DNA from: Sabethes cyaneus
Lineage: Eukaryota; Arthropoda; Insecta; Diptera; Culicidae
Length of the DNA stretch: 64,000 bases
Assembly (NCBI RefSeq): GCF_943734655.1
Contig: NC_071353.1
Span: 22,028,501-22,092,500 of the forward strand
Direction of reading: 5' to 3'
The notes under the pieces were generated by a model, which saw only the letters and a program-made list of their open reading frames with translations, ran no database searches and was not told where the DNA came from. A program made the position numbers and the translations under genes. The first letter of the stretch is position 1. Each line of letters opens with the position of its first letter. Of this stretch, positions 1-11,916 are shown piece by piece.

Positions 1-181
1 AATTATATTCAAATTCTTCGTGTCGGTAATTAGCTGTAAATTAGCATTGTCAGCACTATATAGGTTATCAGTAAAGTAGCTGTATATTTTGCCAAAATAT
101 CATTTAAGTAGCATTTTAGGCGACTTAAATGCCTATTGGCCTACATTTGAATAGCATTGGTGATGCTTATTGGTTACCTGG
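1..181 (+). mobile_element. MITE-like insert, truncated by window start
   Basis: This stretch ends in GCTTATTGGTTACCTGG. It matches, in reverse, the 297-bp segment at 25859-26155, which is bounded by the inverted ends CCAGGTAACCAATAAGC and GCTTATTAGTTACCTGG. The neighbouring bases (CATAGTTACGTAACTGCC) are the same in both places, so both copies carry the insert at the same site of the host element. No coding capacity is visible. Confidence 0.6.
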
Positions 182-341
182 GATGCTTTCATAGTTACGT
201 AACTGCCAAAATGAATCATCTAAGGTTGAACTCCTCAGAAACTTGCAAAACTAGAGATTGTGACAAAGATCACCCGAGATTCATGATTTATGTACAACAC
301 AGGTTATTTTGTGGCAATACGAAGTTTGTCGGGTCAGCTAG
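1..341 (+). mobile_element. 3' end of a Helitron-like element, cut by the window edge
   Basis: The segment ends in GTTTGTCGGGTCAGCTAG. The same terminus closes the copies at 342-1907 and 17086-20568 and, reversed, the copy at 25706-28321. The CTAG end, a TC start in complete copies and the absence of terminal inverted repeats suggest a non-autonomous Helitron-like element; that class is an inference, since no Rep/helicase is seen. Positions 1-181 are not core element sequence but part of a smaller inserted element that also sits in the copy at 25706-28321. The following element starts at the very next base. Confidence 0.6.
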
Positions 342-1907
342 TCTATGCCTCTAAAAATGGATTTCTGTCTGCTCTATGTTCCTTATAGAATCGAAAACTA
401 CTGAACCGATCGGCGTGAAAATTTGCATATAGGGGTTTTTGGGGCCAGGGAAGCTTCTTATGATGGTTAGAGACCCCTCCCCCCACTAAAAGGGGGGACT
501 CCCATACAAATGAAACATAATTTTCTGCATAACGCGAGAACTAATCAAGCAAATGGAACAAAGTTTTACATGTGGGTGTTTTTGGAGACAAGAATTTTTT
601 CTATGGTGAATTAAGACCCCTCCCCACTTTAGGAGGGGGTGTTTTTGTAGGCAATTTTTTTTCTATGGTGAAATTAGACCCCTCCCCTCTTTAGGAGGGG
701 AATAATTACCTCTCTCCTTTTTAAGAGGGGGGGCTTCCATACAAATGAAATACAAATTTCCTCATAACTCGAAAACTAATCAAGCAAATGGAACCAAATT
801 TGGCATGTGGGTGTTTTTGGAGGCATGATTGTTTTCTATGATGAATTAGGACCCCTTACCTTTTTAGGAGGGGGGCTACCATACAAAAAAATAAATTTCC
901 TTATACTTCCAGAACTAATCGAGGGAATGGAACCAAATTTAGCATGTGGGTGTTTTTGTAGGCAAGTTTTTTTCTATGGTGAATTGAGATCCCTACCCTC
1001 TATAGGAGGGGAATAATGACTCCTCTCCCTTTTAAGAGGGGGGCTTCCACACAAATGAGATACAAATTTCCTCATAACTCGAGAACTAATCCAGCAAATG
1101 GAACTAGCAAATGGAGACAAGCTTTTCTTCTATGGTGAATTGAAACCTCTCTCTACTTTAGGAGGGGGGGGGCTCCTATACAAATGAAATACAAATTTCC
1201 TCATAACTCAAGAACTAATCAAGCAAATGGAATAAAATTTGACGTGTGGGTGTTTTTGGAGACAAGAATGTTTTCTATGGTCGTCTATATGTCAACTAAT
1301 CAAACTCGACTCATAAAACATTAATCAATAACAAGACCACCAAAAACTATCACTAACATTAGATAATTCAGCGCGAGTCGGCCATAGGCCGCGAATGTTG
1401 CCGGCGACCTGCCGTCGGAAGCGCCGGCCACTGCGGGGGGCAGCCCTCCGTAGAGATCACCTCTATCTAGGTTTATTTATTTTCCTAGATCTACTGACCT
1501 CTATTACTTTCCTTCAGTTGGGTCACCCCTGCGAAATGGTACTTTCTACGAAAAGATTTTCCGTGAAATGGTACATCCCGCGTAAGGTTTTTCGCGAAAT
1601 GCTATTCTGCGAAACTCTATATTCCGCGTTATGGTCAACAGAGAATTAGTGTTCCGCAAAATGGTATTCGGCGAAATGGTTTGTAATGATGGCGAATATT
1701 TAAATGCTATCCGCTTTATTTTATCAGGCTAAGCAATGGGGGGAGTTGTTTTCTACTTTATTGTGAGTAAAATTTGTATATTGAAACACCCATGAACTCC
1801 CCAGAAACTTGCAAAACTCAAGATTGTGACAAAGGTCATCCGAGAGTCACGATTTATGTACAACACAGTTTAATTTGTGGCAATACGAAGTTTGTCGGGT
1901 CAGCTAG
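342..1907 (+). mobile_element. Helitron-like element with internal ~140-bp repeats
   Basis: It starts TCTATGCCTC directly after the CTAG of the previous copy and ends GGGTCAGCTAG at 1907. After a conserved 5' block (about 342-480) come several degenerate units of roughly 140 bp. Each unit has a C-rich/G-rich pair (CCCCTCCCC ... GGAGGGG), a CATACAAATGAAA block and an AACTAATCAAGCAAATGGAA block. A GC-rich block (1381-1450) and short repeats of the type GCGAAATGGTA (1531-1680) follow. Open frames inside are chance shadows. The family resembles repeats dispersed in mosquito genomes; the class name is inferred from the TC...CTAG ends. Confidence 0.6.
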
Positions 1908-2249
1908 TTACCAATAAATAAATATTTAAAACATAAAATAAACAAAAATGGTCCCAAGTAATTGCCTTGTGATACGCCAGATTTATTTATGAATCGGAAC
2001 GATGACTATTGGCCTAGTTGTTTTGATCACACAAATACAAAGGCAAAATCGTTGCGAAGCATAAAAACGTAAAATTTTACAGTAATGAATCTTATGCTGG
2101 CTGGGTGTCCAGAGATATCGTGACAATGTGGTGCCGAATCGCAAAAACTGTGTATGTGTAATATTTGAACAGTGCTGCTTTTGGAGAAGTTTATTAGTAA
2201 AATATAGTGCATCTTTTTACACTGTTCGTGTGACCGTGAATTCACTTTT

Positions 2250-2393
2250 TAGGGTGATACAACAGACTTCGCCAGTATAGGACAATTTCGGGACTTGTGT
2301 TGCGATCCTACTGACTCTAGCAGCACTATCCAGCCGAGATTCGGACATACGACGACTGCCTTGTTAGACCAGCATTGTACCCCGCAGCTAATT
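2250..2393 (-). mobile_element. tRNA-derived SINE, degraded copy
   Basis: On the minus strand this matches the SINE at 43785-43992: a tRNA-like 5' part with GCTGGTCTAAC, a B-box-like stretch near 2330 (GTCCGAATCTCGGCTGG) and the shared body ending in a TGTCCTATACTGG-like block. The B box carries a C where the better copy has T, and the 5' end is ragged. Confidence 0.6.
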
Positions 2394-5300
2394 GGAAAAT
2401 TGTCGATATAAGATCAAGACTATTTTTGGCAATATCATGGTCTATCTCTACTAAATGGAATCGTTAAAGTGCATTCAACGATATCATCTATCGACAAAAT
2501 TATAGTACCATTGTGACTTTTCGATTGAGGAACGTTTCGCCTAGGAACGTCACTTTCTTCTATATTCTAACTTGCCTGGGATACTATCCTATTTTTCGGC
2601 AAAATAGAAACGGTTTACTACCATTGCAATGCGACGCGCGGCATCCTGGCAATATCGCATGTGATTGCTTTTCTTTTTTGCCTCGCGAAAAGTTTACAGC
2701 CTGCAGCTGCCAATAAACTTTCGGAAGGCATCACTACGCTCCACTTGATCGGTGCAGGTGTACGAGAGGTATTGCAAAAGTTCTATTTTGGGCGCAGAAC
2801 TGTTACCCTCCAAGCCTCTGCTGGAACGCCATACGAGTTGAGAGTTTTGTGCGCTGAAATTTACGGCCTAGTGGAATGGAAATTGGCTTACCCACACCTG
2901 AAAGGAAAGTTTTTTTTTGCACAGGCACAACAGTGTGTTTCGGTTCAGTGTTTGGACGACATTTTGTCCACAAGAAATCGGTGCAACTGGAAGTTGGTTC
3001 ATTCACCACACGTTTCGATAAAATTCTCAACGTAACGATTCACAACAGTTTGCCATCACAGGTGCTACAGAGTGGTAAATATTTTATTGGTTCGAGATTG
3101 GTGAAAAATTTGTTGGATAGATATGAAAATTTGTGTCGTCGGTAGGTTTTCGGGACGAAAGGAGGCGCCCACATTTTGTTGTACGTAATTGTTGGAAGGA
3201 TGAAGGCAGCAAACGGACAGTTGGAAGGGGAGGCAATTTCTTCGGTAGCCCATCCTGCCTTGCGCGTGTGAGACGAATAACTAATGTCGAAACCGTTGCG
3301 AACTGGTGAATCGGACTCTGTCCGGTTGGGTGATTATTCCGTTAGATTGATATTAATAAGGGTTCGATTCCACGTGCCGGCCGTAAAGTGCCCTATGGAA
3401 ACTAAGTTAATTATCAGCTGGCGAATCCCATGCGAAGATCAAATTATGCTTGACTAGCGTCGAACATACATATTGCAACGGAAATGTGCTATGCTGAACC
3501 ATAAATTTATCTAATGACCACGTGCCTCCATCATACGGCTGAGATTCACTTCAATCAATGGCCGGCAGCAATTAGTTCAGAAACAATTTTCCCACTATCG
3601 ATTATATATTGATTCAGATTGCTTTGCACGTTAGTCTTCAGGAACACCATGAGTTAGGCCTGGCTGGTTTTTTTTAATTAACCTACGCATCATTTGATTG
3701 GTTCGATTAATCTTATCTTTTCTGCCTAATCGCTCGAAACTGCTAGGTAGTAGAAAGTAGTCATAATTTGCTGGAAAATAAAAAAAAAGAATTGAAAAAA
3801 AACTAACAGCTTTCGATAAAGCCTGGGTTAAGAGCTTAAGATTCTCAGAATAATAGCAGATTCTATTGCCACACCATTTCGGACAGGAATTGAATTGAAT
3901 TATATTGCTCTAAGTGTTGCTAGTGTATCCGGCCAGCGGTGAACGAACGGTGGTAGATCTGAAGAGAAATTATACCTAATTGACCGCCACTAGAGGACTC
4001 AGCGGTTTCTCGCGATAAACGAGAACCGTACTGTGGAATGCTGGAGAATAGGAGGATTGTGGATGAAGTAGATCTATTCTGCTGATAATGGACCTTTTTT
4101 GTCCGCCTAAGGAGAATGCGATGTTCTCATGAGTGAGTGTGCATTTTTGTTAGTTTTCGAAAAGTCACACTCGACGTATTTTTATCGGTAATGGAATTTA
4201 CGATTTATTTTGTATTGTTAGTTGGTAACGGGTTTCTGAACAACAATTCGATTGATATTAACAATAGTTCTCAATAATTTGATGATATTTGATGATAAGG
4301 CAAAAAAACTTCCATTAAAATAAATTTAACGTATTGTCCAATTTCCCCACCATGAGATGTTACGAAACATCTAAGCTAGGATAAAACTTAATCGATGAAA
4401 TGAAAACTCTGCTGAATTGGAAATCTCACCTTCCGACAGCAATTTAACTTTTGACATTTAAAGCGAAAATAAATTCTTCTCCAGTGATAGGAAAAACTGA
4501 TTTGATCAAGTAATTGGGCTGTAAATTTCGTCCTCAGAACAACTTCACTCACCGCCGTTCCTTCGATTTCTTTTGCACAATACTGGAATGGAACTTCGAC
4601 TACCGGCGCTCCGCCACCTGTTATCACCGGATGTGCCTACCGACAATCGAATTTGCATAAATAATTCGAAACGAAAGCGAAATTTATGGAAACACAGCTT
4701 GGTACTTCCGATGGTAGGAAAACGGCGGCGGCCAATTGTGATTGAATATTTCCAACACCCATCTGTGTTTTCATTTTCTCAACCGCTTATCGCTCCCGCA
4801 GAAGGCAAAAATCTGCTAATGATGTTGTTCTTGTCTCGTTAGCTTACATGACCCTGGGAATATTTTTTGTCAGCAAAAGCTGTTGTTCTAGTGGAAAGAG
4901 ATGACAAATAACCGGTTTTCGGTGGAGATCAGTTCTAGCGAAAATTCACGGGAAACGACATTGACTGAACAATATGCTGATGAAGTCGATTGATGGGGGA
5001 GGCACTGCTGAATCACTCATTCATATGCATAAGCTTCGATTCCTTCGGTATAGTATGTTGCAAGCCTGGCCCATTCGCTTCCTTTGCGCGCCTCGCTGTT
5101 GCTGTCAACGACTTTTCGACTTGGGCATGATGGTGGGCTGAATTTCCCTCCCATATCGAGCGCGATTGTTTGGCGCTGCTGAGATTGCAAATATACATGC
5201 ACGGGAGTCTTCAATAGCGATAAAAAAAAAACGATGAAAATGTGCATTTAGATCAGCCCAAAGCATTGCCGCTCATCTGTCGCTTTCAATATATGGCAGA

Positions 5301-5857
5301 TTGTTTCTTCGGCGATACCCGTAGTTGGGTACTTTGTTGTACTCGGAACAAAAACAGAGCAGCGTTTTGGAACCCATTTATCATGTTGTGTTCTCTATCT
5401 GGACGTTGAATGCATGGTGGGAGTTTCTCTACTGTACAGTACAGCAAACCTGTAGGATGTTGCAATATTTTTCCATCGGGAAATGCATACTGAATACCAA
5501 TTCGAGCGAGATTGATTTCCTGCAGCTGATCTAAAATGGAGATCCATTTGCAGAGGAGCTCACATTTATATATATTTTTTCAATAAACAACAGGAGCGCG
5601 GTTTCAAATTTAGACGCCCGAGGCAAAGCTATAATTCAAATGTGGGTTTTCTTTGCCAAAATGGTGCTCGATGTAAGGTCTCTCAGTGTTGGCCTTTCTT
5701 TGCGGTTTTAACCGTTCCGTCAAGTCATCATTTGTTAAGCTCAAAGTAATATATTTTCTATATGACTGCAATAGCTTTTTTTCTAGAATTCAAAACGAAA
5801 TGTATCCTTTTAATTCTAATGTTTGACTGTGATATTTGTGACATGTTTTAATATTGC
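2394..5857. other. Intron sequence without recognisable genes or repeats
   Basis: Read in both directions, this 3.5-kb stretch gave no exon of a known protein and no clear transposon end. The longest open frame (2661-3035 +, 124 codons) has no familiar motif and overlaps open frames on the opposite strand, so it is left uncalled. In the gene model this lies in the CASK intron upstream of 13957. Short A-tracts (3780-3806) are the only low-complexity features. Confidence 0.5.
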
Positions 5858-7350
5858 TTACTTACTTTACTTAAGTGGTGACTGTACGTTATCAATCCTG
5901 CGCCGAACGAATTATGGTCCTCCAGTACTGTTTTTTCCCTGTTAGGTACATTCTCCACTGCGACCAGTAATTTGATCTATTGTGGCTCCAGTACTGTTAG
6001 TTCAATACTGAGCTGTCGTTCGCCAATTCCCCCGAACACTAGCTGAACGTGCATCGTCGTCGACAGCGCACATCCATCAGTTGCTCTTCCAGGTTCTCTG
6101 CTGAAAATAGTTTTAGCCACTCTTTCGTCAGGCAGTCTGGCCACGTAACCAGCCCTCCGCAGCATACCACAGTATACTACTTTCAGCATATTTGTATACA
6201 TTAATGACCTCGTGATTCATGCCTCTGTGCCACACTCCATTTTCCATTTTTTCCAGCAAGTATAGAAAGCAGAATTTGACGCTTAATACCCCGAAATAGG
6301 GTAATTCGCCTATTTTTGCCCATCGCCTATTGTTGTTTTTAAATAATTGGTACTTCCGAAACTTATCTCGTAACCAAAGCAACGTAAATGTTTGATCCGT
6401 CGTGGAGTTCCTCCACAGCCAAGTTATATCTTTTTCCTTTCTTCAAGTTGATCAAGCTTTCTGGCGTATTACGCTGCCGTCAACCGCTGTATGTTGAAAC
6501 GTAGCGTCCTCTCATTGCTAGCCTTTGGCGCGTTCAACATCCTTACGCGAATCTTACACACGACGAGATAGTGGTCAGAATCGGTATATGGTACCTCAAA
6601 AGACCGTACATCGATGACATCCGAAAAGTGTCGAGCGTCAATCAAGACATGATCGACCTGAGAGCTAGAGTTTCCATTTGGATGCCTCCAGGAATACTTC
6701 TGAATATTCAAACATAGAAAGTAGGTGCTACAGATGGCCATTTTATGAGCCAAATTTATGAGCCTCAAACCGTTATCATTGGTCTACAAACGAACGCTAT
6801 GCCTTCCAATGACGACGGAAGAATTCCTCCTTCCCGATCTGCGCATTTGCGTCTCCGATGACGATTTGCGCGTCATGTTTTGGGCACTCTCCATAAGTTT
6901 CCTCCACAGCACAACTCGTTCCTTTTACTTTCCCAACAAACACTGCAAACCGACTCCATTTTCTGCCTTTCTACCGCCACTGTACTAGATGTGGTCCATG
7001 AAAGAAGTACCTGCAAAAGAGTCTATTACTCCTGCTCGGAATTCCCTTTCTCTGGAATTTGGTCACCAAACTTCCTGAATAGCAGCGATCTCCACTCTGA
7101 ATAGATGTAGCTCTAGAGCAAACAGGCCAGCTCGTACCGGTTCTTGAGAGTTCGGACATTCCAAGTACCAAGTTTCCAATCCGTTAGTCGTTTCCTTTCT
7201 ATTTGCGCTGTCCTATACTGATTGATCCGTTCCGTTTTTCCATTTTTGTTGTTCGCGGTAAAGTTTCGGTATACTACCTTTCCAGGGTCGCGATATCTAC
7301 ATCCCGCTGGAGGTTCTGCCATTTTAAGTATCTTAGGTGCGGGATGCATT
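5858..7350 (-). pseudogene. RTE-clade non-LTR retrotransposon remnant
   Basis: Read on the minus strand, three blocks of an RTE-type polyprotein are visible in order. At about 7349-7113 is the start of the AP endonuclease (KLGTWNVRTL). At 6768-6469 is the endonuclease C-terminus (YSWRHPNG, QVDHVLIDARHFSDVIDV, DSDHYLVV, containing the catalytic SDH-type motif). At 6400-5977 is the extreme C-terminus (GMNHEV, RRAGYVARLPDERVAKTIFS). Almost all of the reverse transcriptase is missing, and the blocks are in different frames. A TAAG-type 3' tail (5858-5876, read in reverse) agrees with RTE elements, whose 3' ends are short tandem repeats. The copy is non-functional. RTE families such as JAM1 are known in Aedes; family assignment needs alignment. 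Confidence 0.8.
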
Positions 7351-7369
7351 CATATTCAATCATTTGCTC

Positions 7370-7610
7370 CGAGACAGACGCTGTTATTGAGCTGCCCTTT
7401 GCTTGGGGAACAGGCACTCAAATTGGCTCCTCCTAGGTTAGCTGCTCCACTATGTACATGAAGCATTTCCAGGTATGGCCGTCGATCGTCATCTTTTGAC
7501 TTCGATCTTCGAGGAGGTACTTAGTAGGGGCTTGAGAGAAAGAGAGCTCTTTTTGGGGCTCCTTCCAGGTAACTGTCCCCATTTCATACCCAAGGTTTGA
7601 TTATGGGATT
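7370..7610 (+). mobile_element. SINE-like repeat, second family (degraded)
   Basis: The sequence shares an ordered set of blocks with 45885-46047: CTCCTAG-TTAGCT, GGTATGGCC, a G-rich block with GTAGG-GCTTG, and CCCCATTTCATA at the end. The better copy has an A-box-like GTGTGGCTCAGCCGTCTGC at its 5' end, hence the SINE suggestion; here the 5' part is hard to recognise. Confidence 0.4.
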
Positions 7611-7807
7611 TATGACATTCCGTTTTCGAAACTTTACCCTTCATTTTCTATACGACAGTCTTCCCAGCCAGCTGTTATAGTACAGGACAATTGCAGGGCT
7701 ATAGTGCTACGATCCTATTGAGTCTAACAGCATCTCCCAGCCGAGATTCGAACATACGAAGACTGGCTTGATAGACCAGCGGCGTACCTTGACGCCAACT
7801 GGGAGGC
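7611..7807 (-). mobile_element. tRNA-derived SINE
   Basis: On the minus strand it begins GCCTCCCAGTTGGCG (7807 downward), then GCTGGTCTATCAAGCCAGTC and a good B box (GTTCGAATCTCGG), then the same body as the copy at 43785-43992. It would be transcribed by RNA polymerase III from the internal A and B boxes when intact. Mobilisation of such SINEs depends on a LINE partner; which one is not evident. Confidence 0.75.
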
Positions 7808-7925
7808 TGGACTGCTGATAAATGATAAATAATAAATAAAATTAATAATAAAAAATGATAAACATGCTACCAAAAAATTCCCAGTTTAAATGCACCTTCA
7901 GCCTTGATGTCTAGAAATACGGTTA

Positions 7926-8100
7926 ATGGGGATGATGTTCGAGAGGCACGATACGAGAACCTTCTTCAATGCGATCAACGGAATCAGGAACCGGACTGTG
8001 CCAACTACTGTTAAGTGCAACGACAAAATGGGGAGTCTGATTACCACAAGATCGGAGGCGGTCATTAGCGTAGCTAGAAAATTTCTCTGGGAGGGGTCTA
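7926..8100 (+). pseudogene. RTE-like retrotransposon linker fragment
   Basis: The + strand frame reads R-D-T-R-T-F-F-N-A-I-N-G-I-R followed by CNDKMGSLIT. This resembles the linker between endonuclease and reverse transcriptase of RTE-type elements, where a kFY..vn..R and a C.d..G.ll motif are usual. It breaks off within a few dozen residues and is followed by remains of a related element on the other strand. Call made from memory of the family pattern. Confidence 0.5.
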
Positions 8101-8164
8101 GGGGTTGCCATAAAAAATCACTTTATATAAGCGTCTTCGTCGTCAGCAGCATAGAGCCGTAGTG

Positions 8165-8945
8165 GCTCGTGCTGTTTCAAGCAGTCGTCTCCATTGAATT
8201 CGATCTTGGGCCACTCGTCGACAATTTCCCAGTCGTCTCAGAAGTTGCAAATCACTTTCGACTTGATCGAGCTATCCTGCACGTGGGGTTGTTTAGAACT
8301 ATTTTCATCGCTTTGTCGTCCGGAAACCTTACGTCGTGTCTGGACCACCGTAGTCTACCGACTTTCATCAGATGTACGATGGGAAACTCTCCAAGTAGTG
8401 CCTGTAGCTTGTGTACTCCGCCAACACGTCTGCTCGTCTGCAACATTTTCTCGAGCTCGAACACGACAATGGCGCGTATGTCCTCCGTGAGCAGCGTCCC
8501 GGCTTCAACTCCTGCTGATCTTATAAGAAAAGTTTGAACTGCTGATCTTATAATGGTTTTGTACATTGTCAGTTTCGTAGCTCCTTCATTGTAGCGTTTT
8601 GCGTCGCAAAGTTACTGACTAGAAATTGGTTACCCTTGGTAAAAATTGTGCCTTCGTTTCGGTACTCGTTGGATCTACCCTCAAGAGCGATGTTGAACAG
8701 CATGCAGGATAAACCGTTACCATGTCTCAACACTCGTTGCGTCTCAATGGTCTCGATCGACTGTATCGTATGCTGCTTTAAATAAATAAAGATGTGGTTC
8801 GTGGGGACGTTTTACTCCCGACTTTCCTGAAAGATCTGTCGGAGGGTAAAAATATGGTCCGTAGTTGCCCGAGCCCCCATGAAACCTGCCTGGTAATTCC
8901 CTTCGAAACCATGTGCTATCAGCAACGGCCGGTTTAACAAGATAT
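8165..8945 (-). pseudogene. RTE-like reverse transcriptase C-terminal remnant
   Basis: Read on the minus strand, the segment opens with GFMGARATTDHIFTLRQIFQ (about 8900-8840), a typical palm-entry motif. It continues with a degraded FKAAYDTVDRDH block (about 8790-8740), carrying the first catalytic aspartate region, and ends with YKTIIR ... RLRWSRHDVRFPDDK (8566-8252), the usual C-terminal segment. Several stops and frame changes interrupt it, and the YADD box is not seen. It is a dead, internally deleted copy next to an oppositely oriented fragment of a similar element. Confidence 0.7.
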
Positions 8946-8976
8946 GAGAGAGTACTTAGCAGGCGGCTTTACCTGC

Positions 8977-10860
8977 GTTATTTATTTTATTTATTTTATT
9001 TATTTATTTTATTTATTTATTTTATTTATTGATTTTATTCATCTGACTTGTGTCTTCATGAATTTGGGCAAAAAACCGGGAAGGCATAAAAAACCCTTCT
9101 TTTTGGTTGCATTAAACTTAACAAAACAAACTTAAAAACTAACATACAAGCTTAAAAGTATACAATACTGTGCACATAGAATAAAACGGAGAGTTACGTA
9201 AGCACTCGGATCTAGCGAAAGGAAGGCTGAAGAAGCCATCACGAGCTCTTAAATGTCTAGGTTGGACCTCAGAACGAAGTAGTTCCAAAAGATTGGGACA
9301 ATCAATTTCGGATGAAATAATTTTAGCACAAACAGCTTTAGCGATTTTTCTCCTATTCTCGAGTGAAGTTATACCAAGCAGCTGACAACGGGATTCATAC
9401 GGCGGCAAGTGGTCAGGGTTGAAGTTGATCCAGCGTAGGTTTCTAAGGGCGTACTATACAAACTTCCGTTGAATATTTTCGATGCGACGGAACCAATTCA
9501 TATGATACGGGGACCAAATAATAGTGGAAGATTCAAGATGGAACCTAACTAACGCATAGTACAGCGACCGGAAAGCAGAGGGGGTAATCGAGCTCCTGAG
9601 TCCTGAGCTATCTTAAACATAAACCCGAGTTACCGATTACCGTTGTCAACCACTGATGCTTGTTGCTGTCTGAACGTAAGCTTCGAGTGTAGGTTCACTC
9701 CTAAATCTTTTACTACTTCTGTCCGCTCCAAGGTATGATTTCCAATTGAATAGTCAAAGCTGTATACTTCTCGGCTTCTATTGTGATGAAAAGATATAAC
9801 GACGCACTTCTCTACGCTAACGGTCATCCTGTTTACTTTACACCATTCAGCAAAACGATGCAGACGTTATATAAATTCGCTGCATCTTTGAAAGACAAGG
9901 CAAACAAGCTAGGTCCAAGGTTGCTGCCTTGTGGAACTCCGGAGCAGTTAGAAAATTCATGCGATAAGGCAGTACCAACGTTGACTTGTAGGGTTCTATT
10001 TTTAAGATAGGATTCCAGCCATGCACAAAGCTGCCAGGAGAAACCTAAATGTCTAAGCTTTTTAATGACAATGTCATGACCAATGCGATCAAAAGTAGCT
10101 TTTAGGTCCGTATAGACCGCTTCACTGCAGTGATTAGTAAACTACATTAAATAAGTGTTCACTGAACGACCAGGCATGAACCCATGTTGCTGCAAGAAGA
10201 TGTAACCACGGCAGTTGAACATAATGACGTCGCAGACAATTAACTCCAAAAGCTTAGAACCGGAACAGAGTGATGTAATTCCACGGTAGTCTTTTTTTAA
10301 AAGGAAGTCTTTTTTTCAGTCTTTTTTTTAAAGGAAATTTCACCTGCTCCATTGAAAGGTTGACAATCCGTAACAAAGGAATTTTGACCATAGATATACA
10401 AGTTTTTAGAATTGCTGAAGGTACTCCATCTGGTCCCGGTGCATAGGATGGCTCTGGTTATGCCTCTACTTCCATCAGTTCGTCGGGTAGTTACTCCTGC
10501 TCCTCCTAAATCTTGGAAATAATCCAGTGTAGAGCCGTTCCCTGCATTTCTCGGCCATATTTAGAAAGCTTTGCCGGTGGACGATTCTTACTAGCGGCTG
10601 TATTGGTCTTCAGTATCCTGATTTCTCGTTTGACTTAATTGGAGATCAGAGGACTAGGACATTAGTGACATCCACGAGCACTGCTAGTTTAACTTCCGTT
10701 CCGCCTTCTTTTGTAACTTTGTCATAAGGAGGGAATTATTTTTGAGAACATTGGGTTTGTTTCTAATTCCCATCGTAGTAAGGAAAGCCACTCTAATTTT
10801 CATAATTTCTTAGGTGGATTTAAAGAATAGTCCAAAAGTTCTGCTGCTGATTTGACTCAA
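8977..10860 (-). pseudogene. Jockey-type non-LTR retrotransposon, 5'-truncated
   Basis: Minus-strand blocks in order: APGPDGVPSAILKTC (about 10440), HGFMPGRSVNT (about 10180), VYTDLKATFDRIGHDIVIKK (about 10110), LKNRTLQVNVG and SGVPQGSNLGPSLF (about 10000-9915), then VEKCVVISFHHN and ERTEVVKDLGVNLHSKLTF (9810-9680). The C-terminal PPYESRCQLLGITSLENRRK runs 9408-9330. The YADD box is lost in a short scrambled zone near 9830, and many frameshifts are present. The 3' end is a (TTTATTTTA)-like microsatellite at 8977-9045, which on the element's own strand is an A-rich 3' tail. No endonuclease is visible, as expected for 5' truncation during target-primed insertion. Confidence 0.85.
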
Positions 10861-11325
10861 ACACACTTACCTTCCGATCCGTGCCCTATAAATTCACTAA
10901 AAAGCGATTATTAAAGCATTTTATTGAAATTACGCAACTGACTTTATATCTTAAATTCGTCGTACCGTTTTGAAATCCTTCCATCAAAATTTTTCATCGT
11001 CCGAACTATAAATCACAATAATGTTTACGAAGATAGCGCGCATGTATTTGTGTAGGACGGCATGACAAATTCTGCAAAATTTCTGCAGGTCATGCAAGTT
11101 TTCCCGGCTGCAGAATAACGACAATGCGTTGCGTAGGTTATTTTTATTTTATGAATGACGGAAATTGAAACGGTTAGTCTACATTTTCTTGTTCGTCGCA
11201 CGAAAAAACATAGGAAATTTTGCTGCTAACAGCGGTTAACAGAAATGGGATAACGATTAACGATTGAGGATGATGGACAAGCTGTGCATCCATCAACTTT
11301 GAACGAGGTAAAAAAACCAGCGAGA
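10861..11325. other. Intron stretch without recognised content
   Basis: This short gap between a Jockey-type and an RTE-type remnant has no motif, repeat end or coding pattern I could support. Confidence 0.5.
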
Positions 11326-11916
11326 CAGTTGAAAACAGTAAAGCAGCTGGAAAGGACGACATCCCCGCCGAACTTTTGAAAGTCGGGAGCGAACGGCTGT
11401 ATTGTGCACTCCATCAGATTATACTAAAGGTACGGACTGAGGCGGAACTACCTACGGACTGTTTGAGCGCTAATTCTCCTGGTGGTACGAAGCGTGGACG
11501 TTAAAGGAGAGCGACGGACGAGCTCTTCGCGTTCTTAAGCGTAAGATCCTGCGATCAATTCTTATTTATATATTAGACATATATTCGGCAGTATATTAGA
11601 CTAGCGAGTGTGGCGCAGGCGAATGAATCATGAAATGTAGCGACTAAAACACGGCAGTCTACAATGTGCTGGCCGCGTACCAAGGATGCCGGATGAGAGA
11701 ACAGCGAAAACATTATTTAGCAGAGAACCCGACGGAGGTCGATGACTTCGAGACAGACCCCGTACCCTTTGGATGGGCGCTGTTGACGTGGATGCTAGAG
11801 CAGCGGGCGTTAGAGGCGACTGGAGAGCGGCAGCCCAAGACCGAGAAAAATGGAGACGACTCCTGAATTCGGCATGGATTTGATTAGCGGAATGTCACCG
11901 AAAAAGTAAAGTAAAA
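11326..11916 (+). pseudogene. RTE retrotransposon, internally deleted copy
   Basis: The + strand starts with NSKAAGKDDIPAELLKVGSE (about 11336-11400), the fingers motif of an RTE reverse transcriptase. It jumps after ~100 bases to the C-terminus: a degraded GHV.RMPDE block near 11690, then REPDGGR-like, a WMGAVDVDA-like block and a WRRLLNSAWI-like end near 11880 (several in other frames). The catalytic YADD part is absent. A (TAAAG)-type 3' tail is seen at 11900-11916. The copy cannot be active. Confidence 0.8.

Noticed and set aside
2661..3035. 124-codon + strand frame as a host gene
   Set aside because: No motif, overlapping frames on both strands, no matching exon context.
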